Source of the DNA: Mucilaginibacter ginsenosidivorax
GTDB taxonomy: Bacteria > Bacteroidota > Bacteroidia > Sphingobacteriales > Sphingobacteriaceae
DNA length: 64,000 bases
Direction of reading: 5' to 3'
Assembly (NCBI RefSeq): GCF_007971525.1
Contig: NZ_CP042437.1
Span: forward strand, 1,488,001 to 1,552,000
The position numbers and the translations under genes were made by a program. Shown here one piece after another: positions 43,689-50,900 of the stretch (its first letter is position 1; every line of letters starts with the position of its first letter). Below the pieces are notes generated by a model that saw only the letters and a program-made list of their open reading frames with translations, was not told the origin of the DNA and ran no database searches.

Positions 43689-44414
43689 CTATTTTACCAC
43701 AATCTTATCCCCCATCCTCACCTTAATATCCGACCCAACGGCAAAAAAAGCCGAAACCGGCTCTTTATCTAAATAAGGCTTAAATGCTTCGCCATATAAA
43801 CCTGCCACGTCAGCATCAAAAACATAATCTTTAACCTTACCTGTTTGCCACGATACATGTTCAACCTGGTATTCCATGGTGCTTGTGGCCGAAAGTTTAT
43901 TATATCCCCAATAATGCTCAAAAATAAATTCTTCGGCAATGCCCGGCTTAATATCCAGTAATTGATTGCTGGCAGTCGCACCAAGCTTATTCCATTTGCC
44001 TTTAAACTTCCACTCGTATAAAAATTGGGTATGATCGTCTACAGCAATTACGCTGTGCCGCATGGGCATGGCGCTGTAATGCTCTTTGTACAAATTATTG
44101 GCTATAGATGCTATTATTGGCTTAGGTACAATTTCGCTTACAAAAACGGCTCCGCGCTTCCACTCTGTTCCGTTAAAATGCTTCACATAAAAACGAAGGT
44201 TTACTTCCTCAAAATTCACATGCCAAGGCCATTTAATGCCCAGTACCTTTGTATCTAAAAACATAAAACCTACCATGCTCACAAGTGCTTTACCCTGCCA
44301 TAAGTCAAGTTCGGTACCAGGAGGCAAATACGGATCAAGTATCCTGGGATCCACCTCGTAATTTATCATTACCAGGTTTTTCCATTGCGCTTTTAAGAAT
44401 TGAGGTTTGGGCAT
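43689..44414 (-). CDS. DUF2071 (YqjF-like) protein
   Basis: 241 residues. It matches DUF2071: FLKAQWKNLVMINYEVDPRI, LDPYLPPGTELDLWQGKALV, SMVGFMFLDTKVLGIKWPWH, FEEVNLRFYVKH and RGAVFVSEIVPKPIIASIAN. No signal or membrane segment. The biochemical role is unknown. It is the last gene of the minus-strand run; its start lies 3 nt from the edge of word array E. Confidence 0.85.
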   Translation of the reverse strand: MPKPQFLKAQWKNLVMINYEVDPRILDPYLPPGTELDLWQGKALVSMVGFMFLDTKVLGIKWPWHVNFEEVNLRFYVKHFNGTEWKRGAVFVSEIVPKPIIASIANNLYKEHYSAMPMRHSVIAVDDHTQFLYEWKFKGKWNKLGATASNQLLDIKPGIAEEFIFEHYWGYNKLSATSTMEYQVEHVSWQTGKVKDYVFDADVAGLYGEAFKPYLDKEPVSAFFAVGSDIKVRMGDKIVVK

Positions 44415-44417
44415 TTT

Positions 44418-44549
44418 GGTGAGTTGTGAATGGTGAGCGGTAAACTGGTGAGTGGTCAGTTGTGAGTAGTGAATTAGCGGCTATTGAATGTATTTCAACT
44501 AACTACTCACTACTGACCATTCACCACTCACTCCTCACCCCTCACTATT
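44418..44549. repeat. Period-7 word palindrome E
   Basis: The left arm is eight consecutive 7-bp words GGTGAGT, TGTGAAT, GGTGAGC, GGTAAAC, TGGTGAG, TGGTCAG, TTGTGAG, TAGTGAA (44418-44473). The right arm is AACTACT, CACTACT, GACCATT, CACCACT, CACTCCT, CACCCCT, CACTATT (44501-44549). The last word contains the stop codon of the M48 protease gene. Confidence 0.85.
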
Positions 44550-45348
44550 TTTTATAATACTTCATAGCCTCGGGTATCAGGTTTTGAATATTGGCTATTC
44601 GGGTAGCATCAGAAGGGTGTGTACTCAACAACTCGGGTGGCGAGCCACCTTTGTTTTGGGCGGCCATACGTTGCCAAAACGCAATGGCATTGTGCGGATC
44701 GTACCCGGCCATCGCCATAAAGGTCAGGCCCAGGCGGTCAGCTTCAGATTCCTGGTCGCGCGAGTATTTCAACAAAACAACCTGGGTACCTACGCCATAA
44801 GCCTGGCTAAAAAGGCTTTGCATTACCTGCGATTGTTTTGCCACGGCAACACCGGCCAGCGAACCACCGAACTGCGCCAATGTTTGCTGCGAAATGCGCT
44901 CGGCAGAGTGCCTGGCAATAGCGTGTCCAATTTCGTGCCCCATAACCACTGCCAGGTAAGCATCGGTATTGGCCACCGGTAGTAAACCGCTGTAAACTGC
45001 TACTTTGCCGCCAGGCATACACCATGCATTCACCTCGGGGCTCTGGATGAGGTTAAACTCCCATTGAAAACTGTATTGATCGCCATACCCGTTGGCTTTT
45101 AAATAGTTTTCAATGGCTACTGCAAGGTTATTACCTATCCGTTTGACGCGCTGTGCATCGGTTCCGCTATTAATTACTTTTGTTTTAGGATCTGATAATA
45201 GTTGACTATAACTGGCTGCTGCCGATTGGTTTACTTCGGCATCGCCAACCAAACTTAATTGCTTACGGCCAGTAAGCGGCACAGTTGAACAGGAGAACAG
45301 GACAACAACCAACGTAGTTGCTAAAAATGCAGGCAGGAATTTTTTCAT
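44545..45348 (-). CDS. M48-family metalloprotease lipoprotein
   Basis: 267 residues. Signal peptide with lipobox VLFSC (MKKFLPAFLATTLVVVLFSC). The zinc motif is in VVMGHEIGHAIARHSAERIS (HExxH) with the third ligand in RDQESEADRLGLTFMAMAGY. CSTVPLTGRKQLSLV just after the Cys is shared with LoiP/BepA-type outer-membrane quality-control proteases. It ends STHPSDATRIANIQNLIPEA. Its start is 5 bp after the plsY stop, so they are co-transcribed. Probably faces the periplasm. Confidence 0.93.
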   Translation of the reverse strand: MKKFLPAFLATTLVVVLFSCSTVPLTGRKQLSLVGDAEVNQSAAASYSQLLSDPKTKVINSGTDAQRVKRIGNNLAVAIENYLKANGYGDQYSFQWEFNLIQSPEVNAWCMPGGKVAVYSGLLPVANTDAYLAVVMGHEIGHAIARHSAERISQQTLAQFGGSLAGVAVAKQSQVMQSLFSQAYGVGTQVVLLKYSRDQESEADRLGLTFMAMAGYDPHNAIAFWQRMAAQNKGGSPPELLSTHPSDATRIANIQNLIPEAMKYYKK

Positions 45349-45353
45349 AATGG

Positions 45354-46001
45354 TTAGGCAGCTTTTTTCTTTAAAAAATTAACTTTCGATTCGGTGCCCT
45401 TTAACAAGCGTTCGATATTCTTCTGATGCGTTACCAGGATAAGCATGCAAATGCACATTCCGTATATCACCACCGATCTTATAGAGGTGGGAAAAACAAA
45501 TGATACCCCTATAGGATATGTAAAGGCCGCGGCAATAGAGCTAAGCGACACATACTTTGTAAGTAACAACACCACAACAAATACCAACACGCACAATAAA
45601 GCGGCGTGCAAATGTATAGCCAAAATCATTCCAAATAAAGTGGCAACGCCTTTGCCTCCCCTAAAACCGGCAAATATCGGGAACAAATGGCCCATAACCG
45701 CAGCTACCCCTAAAGCCAGGGCATAATTCATATAACTTGCCGAATTGTAAGGCCCAGTGGTAGATACGCCGATAAAGAAAGCAAGGTTGGTAGCCGTCCA
45801 TCCTTTCAAAATATCAAGCAGCATTACAGGGATGCCGGCCTGTTTGCCCAATACCCTGAAGGTGTTAGTTGCGCCGGCATTGCCGCTGCCATACTCTCTT
45901 ACATCGATATCATAAAACGCCAGGCCAATCCAGACAGCTGTTGGGATAGACCCGCAGAGATAAGCAAGGATGAGCGCCGAAACTGAGTATACGTTGATCA
46001 T
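45354..46001 (-). CDS. plsY: Glycerol-3-phosphate acyltransferase PlsY
   Basis: 215 residues, five or so membrane helices. It acylates glycerol-3-phosphate from acyl-phosphate in membrane lipid synthesis. Three signature motifs: AYLCGSIPTAVWIG, REYGSGNAGATNTFRVLGKQ and FPIFAGFRGGKGVATLFG. The final FLKKKAA is cytosolic. Upstream, TAATATTG (one base from consensus) ends 7 nt before the ATG. Lies 127 bp after nadC, 5 bp before the M48 protease. Confidence 0.94.
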   Translation of the reverse strand: MINVYSVSALILAYLCGSIPTAVWIGLAFYDIDVREYGSGNAGATNTFRVLGKQAGIPVMLLDILKGWTATNLAFFIGVSTTGPYNSASYMNYALALGVAAVMGHLFPIFAGFRGGKGVATLFGMILAIHLHAALLCVLVFVVVLLLTKYVSLSSIAAAFTYPIGVSFVFPTSIRSVVIYGMCICMLILVTHQKNIERLLKGTESKVNFLKKKAA

Positions 46002-46128
46002 TTACCTGCAATATTACAAAATTGATACCGTACTAAAACGCTAATCATAATTTAAACGGTTGCTTTAATAGCCAGGTTCTGACAGCCGGGTCTTAACTCA
46101 AAAGTTAAAACAAGGGTGCATCATAAAT

Positions 46129-46974
46129 TTACTTTACAGCCTTCAAACTAAGGTCGAGACTTTTTACCGAATGCGTGAGCGCGCCAACAGAAATATAATC
46201 AACCCCGCAATCCGCATACTCGCGTATGGTATCAATTGTTATACCACCCGATGCCTCGGTTATAAACCGGCCGTTAATAATATTAACCGCCTGCCGCAGT
46301 TCGGCAAAGTTAAAGTTGTCTAACAAGATACGGTTTATGTTGCCGGTTTGCAATACCTCGTCCAATTCTTCCAGGTTACGCACCTCTATTTCGATGGCAA
46401 GCTTTTTATGATTATCTATAAGATACTGATTTGCACTTTCAATGGCCTGCCTTATCCCACCAGCGTAATCGACATGATTATCTTTAATCAATATCATATC
46501 ATACAAACCAAACCGATGATTTACACCGCCACCTATTTTTACGGCCCATTTTTCAAGGTAGCGCAAACCCGGCGTTGTTTTCCGGGTATCTAAAACTTTT
46601 GTATTGGTGCCTGTAAGCAAATCAACTATCTCGCGGGTTTTTGTAGCAATTCCCGACATTCGTTGCATACAATTCAGTACCAAACGCTCGGCAACCAGGA
46701 TGCTGCGGGCGCTGCCCTCTACTTCAAACGCCACATCTTTGTACTTAACAACCGCGCCATCCTGTAAAAAAATGGTCGCTTTCAGGTTGGGATCAACCAC
46801 TTTAAATATCTCAATAGCCAATTCAACACCTGCCAAAATACCTTCGTCTTTTACCAAAAGCTGTGCTTTGCCTGTTGTTTCGGCGGGAATGGTTGATAGG
46901 GAGGTATGATCACCATCACCAACATCCTCTTGTAAAGCATTAATTATAAACTGGTCAACAAGTTCTCTATCCAA
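46129..46974 (-). CDS. nadC: Nicotinate-nucleotide pyrophosphorylase (quinolinate PRT)
   Basis: 281 residues if started at TTG 46974 (MDRELVDQFIINALQEDVGD), which fits the family's usual N-terminus. The earlier TTG at 46998 lies inside a TACTTTTG box and is better read as promoter. Marks: EDVGDGDHTSLSTIP, LNCMQRMSGIATKTREIVDL, DTRKTTPGLRYLEKWAVKIG, GGVNHRFGLYDMILIKDNHV, IEIEVRNLEELDEVLQTGNI, ILLDNF and EASGGITIDTIREYADCGVD. It converts quinolinate and PRPP to nicotinate mononucleotide in NAD synthesis. Confidence 0.95.
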   Translation of the reverse strand: MDRELVDQFIINALQEDVGDGDHTSLSTIPAETTGKAQLLVKDEGILAGVELAIEIFKVVDPNLKATIFLQDGAVVKYKDVAFEVEGSARSILVAERLVLNCMQRMSGIATKTREIVDLLTGTNTKVLDTRKTTPGLRYLEKWAVKIGGGVNHRFGLYDMILIKDNHVDYAGGIRQAIESANQYLIDNHKKLAIEIEVRNLEELDEVLQTGNINRILLDNFNFAELRQAVNIINGRFITEASGGITIDTIREYADCGVDYISVGALTHSVKSLDLSLKAVK

Positions 46975-47010
46975 GATAATTACTTTTTTAAGCCCCAAAA
47001 GTAATTCTTT

Positions 47011-47220
47011 ATTTGAAAATTCGAGGATAAAGCAATTTGAAAATTTGAGGATTTGAGAATTTGAAAATGTGGAAGAGTTGCCGAACCGGGGTTCAGTAAA
47101 TTGGCTTGTAATTGCATTTTGTTAAACGTTGTGTTGAACGCTGAATTGAATTAGCGGATTTTTAAATTTGCTTTTATTATTTTCAAATCCTCAAATTTTC
47201 AAATCATCAAATTCAAAAGT
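47011..47220. repeat. Period-8 word palindrome F
   Basis: The left arm is eight 8-bp words ATTTGAAA, ATTCGAGG, ATAAAGCA, ATTTGAAA, ATTTGAGG, ATTTGAGA, ATTTGAAA, ATGTGGAA (47011-47074). The right arm is TTTCAAAT, CCTCAAAT, TTTCAAAT, CATCAAAT (47181-47212), ending at the DUF4783 stop. It fills the gap between DUF4783 and nadC. Confidence 0.85.
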
Positions 47221-47619
47221 CTACTTCACCTTCTCGTCCTCAATCCCCAATTCAATGATGCGCATGGTGCCGCCTACATCTTTCAGGGTAAAAGCAATGC
47301 GGTATTCCTGTTTATCGGCAGTGGTTAAAATATATACACCAAGCTGAATGCTGGCACTGGAGTTTACTTTATGAAGCAGCTTTATTGTTTGTGGCTTATG
47401 TTTAGTAAAAAAATCGCCGAGAACAGATGTGGCCTGGGTTTGCGAATATGATTGCTCTTCGGCCATTACAGTCATCTCTACGGTTGGGGCAAACAGCTTG
47501 CCTATTTCTTTACTGTTACCTTGTTTTATCAAATTAGCCACATTATCCATGGCATCGGCTGCTACCATGCCAGGCATCAGCAACAACAGTAAAAACGACG
47601 ACAGGTAAAGTAACTTCAT
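47221..47619 (-). CDS. Exported DUF4783-type protein
   Basis: 132 residues. Signal peptide MKLLYLSSFLLLLLMPGMVA, then an NTF2-like small domain: NVANLIKQGNSKEIGKLFAP, TVEMTVMAEEQSYSQTQATS, VLGDFFTKHKPQTIKLLHKV and YRIAFTLKDVGGTMRIIELG. Matches DUF4783, commonly found beside nadC in Bacteroidota. Function unknown. First gene of the minus-strand run DUF4783-nadC-plsY-M48-DUF2071. Confidence 0.82.
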   Translation of the reverse strand: MKLLYLSSFLLLLLMPGMVAADAMDNVANLIKQGNSKEIGKLFAPTVEMTVMAEEQSYSQTQATSVLGDFFTKHKPQTIKLLHKVNSSASIQLGVYILTTADKQEYRIAFTLKDVGGTMRIIELGIEDEKVK

Positions 47620-47795
47620 ATCATAAATACGTGAAAAAACGGTTTAAAGTTACACCTGGCAAAAAAGAGGACCATTTTTTTGAGTGTAATGTTCAGATAT
47701 AACTGTTTTTGCACCCAATTATTATCTTAACAATCAGCGCGATGTAAGTATAAATCTAAATTCAAAATTTATAGCCATAAGTACATTGTTGCATT

Positions 47796-47803
47796 TATAT
47801 TTG
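47796..47803 (+). promoter_or_regulatory. TAnnTTTG -7 box for gpmI
   Basis: TATATTTG ends 4 nt before the GTG start at 47808, the same geometry as pabB and hisS. Confidence 0.6.
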
Positions 47804-47807
47804 CAAT

Positions 47808-49331
47808 GTGGAAAATAAAAAAAAACTCGCATTAATTATCCTCGATGGCTGGGGTTACGGCCGTAACGATCAATCGAACGCTATACTTGCCGCCAACACG
47901 CCTTTTGTTGACATGATGCTGCAAACTTATCCAAACTCCAAACTGGAAGCTTCGGGTATGGCAGTTGGCTTGCCGGCCGGGCAAATGGGTAACTCCGAAG
48001 TTGGGCATATGAATCTTGGTGCAGGCCGTGTGGTTTACCAGGAATTGGGCCGCATTCATAAAGCGGTTGATGATAACGAATTACCTACCATCCCGGTATT
48101 AAAGGATGCTTTTGAATACGCCAAACAAAACAATAAGGATGTTCACTTCATTGGTTTGGTATCTGATGGTGGTGTTCACTCACACATCAGGCATGTAAAG
48201 GGCCTTTGCGATGCAGCAAAACAGCTGGATGTAAACAACGTATTTATTCATGCCTTTTTAGACGGACGCGATACCGACCCTAAATCGGGCTTAGGTTTTG
48301 TTACCGAACTGGAACAACATATAGCAGGCACATCTGCACAAATAGCTACCGCCATTGGCCGTTACTATGCTATGGACCGCGACAATCGCTGGGAACGTGT
48401 TAAACTGGCTTATGACCTGATGGTTAACGGCGAAGGTGAAGCCACGCAGCACATTACCGACCTGATCAAAAAATCATACGAAGAGGGCGTTACCGACGAA
48501 TTTATAAAACCAATAGTAAAGGTTGATGCCGATGGTAAGCCTTTAACTGTTATAAAAGATGGCGATGTGGTTATCTGTTTTAATTTCCGGACAGACAGGG
48601 GCCGCGAGATTAGCCTGGCATTAACCCAAAAGTCGTTCCCGGAATACAATCTGCACCCGTTAAACATCCGTTACATCACCATGGTACCTTATGATGAAAC
48701 GTTTAAAAATGTGCAGGTAGTTTTCAATAAAGAAGACCTGACCAAAACACTAGGCGAAATTTTACAGAATGCTGGTAAAACGCAGATCCGTATTGCCGAG
48801 ACCGAAAAATATCCTCACGTAACCTTCTTTTTCTCGGGCGGACGCGAGCGCGAGTTTGACAACGAAAAACGCTTGCTGGTACCATCGCCTAAGGTAGCCA
48901 CTTATGATTTGCAGCCAGAGATGAGCGCGGCAGGCATTCGCGATGCTATAATTCCTGAACTGGAAAGCGGCTGGCCCGATTTTGTTTGCCTGAACTTCGC
49001 CAATACCGATATGGTTGGCCACACAGGTGTTTTTAGCGCCGTTGTTAAAGCAGCCGAAACGGCAGATGCCTGTACAAAAGCAGTTGTTGAGGCTGGTTTA
49101 GCCAATGGCTATAGCTTCATCATCATTGCCGATCACGGTAACGCCGACTATATGATTAACGATGATGGAACGCCAAACACCGCCCACACCACCAACCTGG
49201 TGCCGTGTATCATCATAGACAAAGATGTAACCCATGTAAACGATGGCAAACTGGGCGATATTGCACCTACCATTTTAAAAATCCTGGGTGTTGATATCCC
49301 CGCGGAAATGACCGGTAATGTATTGGTATAA
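47808..49331 (+). CDS. gpmI: 2,3-bisphosphoglycerate-independent phosphoglycerate mutase
   Basis: 507 residues from GTG 47808 (MENKKKLALIILDGWGYG). A two-manganese enzyme interconverting 2- and 3-phosphoglycerate in glycolysis. The metal site residues are in ILDGWGYG, the phosphoserine in GQMGNSEVGHMNLGAGR, HIHAFLDGRDTDP-type segment (VFIHAFLDGRDTDPKSGLGF), NFRTDRGREIS, NFANTDMVGHTGVF and IIADHGNADYM with HTTNLVP. The length is normal. The next ORF begins inside its last 14 nt. ATG at 47806 is in another frame. Confidence 0.96.
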   Translation: MENKKKLALIILDGWGYGRNDQSNAILAANTPFVDMMLQTYPNSKLEASGMAVGLPAGQMGNSEVGHMNLGAGRVVYQELGRIHKAVDDNELPTIPVLKDAFEYAKQNNKDVHFIGLVSDGGVHSHIRHVKGLCDAAKQLDVNNVFIHAFLDGRDTDPKSGLGFVTELEQHIAGTSAQIATAIGRYYAMDRDNRWERVKLAYDLMVNGEGEATQHITDLIKKSYEEGVTDEFIKPIVKVDADGKPLTVIKDGDVVICFNFRTDRGREISLALTQKSFPEYNLHPLNIRYITMVPYDETFKNVQVVFNKEDLTKTLGEILQNAGKTQIRIAETEKYPHVTFFFSGGREREFDNEKRLLVPSPKVATYDLQPEMSAAGIRDAIIPELESGWPDFVCLNFANTDMVGHTGVFSAVVKAAETADACTKAVVEAGLANGYSFIIIADHGNADYMINDDGTPNTAHTTNLVPCIIIDKDVTHVNDGKLGDIAPTILKILGVDIPAEMTGNVLV

Positions 49332-49878
49332 ACTGAAACTAACTTATAATGCCACCCTATTGGGTGGCATTTTGCTTTTATCGGGTTTGCAAGCCTGCAG
49401 GCCCGATAAAACGCAATCAAACGGTAAGCTGAAATATTTTGATATAGCCGGGTATTTTAAAGCCGATACGGCCAGGCTAACCAAGCTAAATCCGCAGGTT
49501 GACAAAACTGTTACCCACAACGGGGTAACAGAAAACAAAACCGTACAAATTGCCAACTGGGGGCAAGAATTTAACCTCTTCATCCTTTCAGACATTAACC
49601 GCCCGGCCTGGAAAAACAGCTACAGCATTTTAAACACCGATTCGCTGATCATTTATCGCGCCAAAACACCTGATTTGCGTACAACCGAGGTGATGATTAA
49701 AAAAGACGGCGATAAAGTAAAATGGATTGTAATATTTAACCATACTAAAAACCTGCTTTACGAAACCCGCGAAAAATTAAGCTACTTTCCCGATTCGGTT
49801 TACCAGATAGAAAAATCACAGCAGGTGAGGCTGATGGGGAAGAATTTGTATAGGATAAAGGGAGTTTTAAAACACTAA
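49318..49878 (+). CDS. Predicted lipoprotein overlapping gpmI
   Basis: 186 residues from ATG 49318, the only ATG that gives a usable signal peptide (MYWYKLKLTYNATLLGGILL then LSGLQAC lipobox, Cys at about 27). The mature part is a small beta-rich domain (KYFDIAGYFKADTARLTKLN, WGQEFNLFILSDINRPAWKN, TEVMIKKDGDKVKWIVIFNH, YFPDSVYQIEKSQQVRLMGK), no family recognised. The start overlaps gpmI by 14 nt, and a perfect terminator hairpin lies within codons 11-18. Confidence 0.72.
   Translation: MYWYKLKLTYNATLLGGILLLSGLQACRPDKTQSNGKLKYFDIAGYFKADTARLTKLNPQVDKTVTHNGVTENKTVQIANWGQEFNLFILSDINRPAWKNSYSILNTDSLIIYRAKTPDLRTTEVMIKKDGDKVKWIVIFNHTKNLLYETREKLSYFPDSVYQIEKSQQVRLMGKNLYRIKGVLKH
49348..49374 (+). terminator. 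gpmI terminator inside the lipoprotein signal-peptide sequence
   Basis: AATGCCACCC, loop TATT, GGGTGGCATT (10-bp perfect stem, 49348-49371), then TTGCTTTT. It begins 17 nt after the gpmI stop. Confidence 0.8.
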
Positions 49879-49894
49879 ATTATCACGGCGACTA

Positions 49895-50536
49895 TTAATG
49901 CTTGGTAGCCGCAGTTAAGCTTGCCTGGGTCAGTTTTTCTTTAGACTGATCGATGAGTGCAGCGATATCATTCCGGCCGGGGTTGGCATTCAATATCTTT
50001 TCCAGATCGGCAATTGATGCTTTTAATGAATTTATACCGCGGCTTCTGTCATAAAAGCGGGAATTTGTTTGAAGCTTGAACATGCCATAATCACGATAAG
50101 CTATACCCCTGTTTTGATAGTATTTACTATCGCCCGGATCATCGTTGATAGATATGGCTTTGGTAAGGTCTACAATCGCTCCCAATAAATATAGCTCTTT
50201 ATCGGCATCTTTAGTTTGGTTGTCTTTACCCAGATAGCTTTTTGCACGGGCCCTGTAATAGTAAGCGGTAGCATCGGCCGGCTTTATGGCAATTACGCGG
50301 GTATAGGCCGTTATTGATTTTTTGTAGTTATCGCTGTGATAGTAAGAATAGCCCAACATCCACAGGGCATTGGCATTGGTAGAATCGGTAATGCAGGCTT
50401 TTTCGAGGTGAGCCACTGCCGATCTGAAATCACCGTCCATAACAGCTTGCTGCCCCATTTTCACATAAGCACTTTGTGCCAATGTAGTTTCAATGGTTGA
50501 CAGTAGCAGGAATGGTAAAATAACTGAAAGCCTCAT
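49895..50536 (-). CDS. Exported tetratricopeptide-repeat protein
   Basis: 213 residues from ATG 50536 (MRLSVILPFLLLSTIETTLA), opening a signal peptide ending LAQ. Three or four TPRs follow: AYVKMGQQAVMDGDFRSAVA, NALWMLGYSYYHSDNYKKSI, AYYYRARAKSYLGKDNQT and KYYQNRGIAYRDYGMFKLQT. The partner is unknown. No lipobox. Convergent with the gpmI-lipoprotein pair. Confidence 0.82.
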   Translation of the reverse strand: MRLSVILPFLLLSTIETTLAQSAYVKMGQQAVMDGDFRSAVAHLEKACITDSTNANALWMLGYSYYHSDNYKKSITAYTRVIAIKPADATAYYYRARAKSYLGKDNQTKDADKELYLLGAIVDLTKAISINDDPGDSKYYQNRGIAYRDYGMFKLQTNSRFYDRSRGINSLKASIADLEKILNANPGRNDIAALIDQSKEKLTQASLTAATKH

Positions 50537-50900
50537 CAACGGATTAATGGTGAACAAATGTATATCATTAACTAACATTACCTCGAATTATTATGCCAAA
50601 ATTAAATTTATTAAAAATAATTTCATCGGGCAGCTCGATCGGGAAAGCGATACTATGACTTTTTTTCATCTTTAGCAACAAAATCCTGTTTATTTAAAAA
50701 ATTGGTGTTAAATTTACAATTACCACATAATCAAAATATTACAGCACCAAATCAATTGTTATTTGTTATTAACATAACTTGGCACAGCTCTTGAAACATA
50801 ATGCAGCACAGGTTTTAACCATCAATTACCTGTATATTACAAGCCCTGCAATTTTATGGGCTGACAACATGACGTTATTTTCTACACAAAAAATATATTA
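50537..50900. other. 364-bp divergent region before lon
   Basis: No gene. AT-rich. It holds the sigma54-like site at 50779-50795 and must carry the promoter of the TPR gene on the other strand. TGATATACATTTGTTCACCA read on the minus strand near 50555-50570 contains TACATTTG, a -7-like box upstream of the TPR ATG. Confidence 0.5.
50779..50795 (+). promoter_or_regulatory. Sigma54-like -24/-12 element upstream of lon
   Basis: TTGGCAC-AGCTC-TTGAA: TGGCAC and TTG with 5 bp between, close to the TGGCAC-N5-TTGCA consensus (last bases A-A instead of C-A). It would start transcription near 50805, leaving a 95-nt leader before the lon ATG. Confidence 0.5.

Noticed and set aside
46975..46998. nadC start at TTG 46998
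   Set aside because: That TTG is the end of a TACTTTTG promoter box; TTG 46974 gives the normal family N-terminus.
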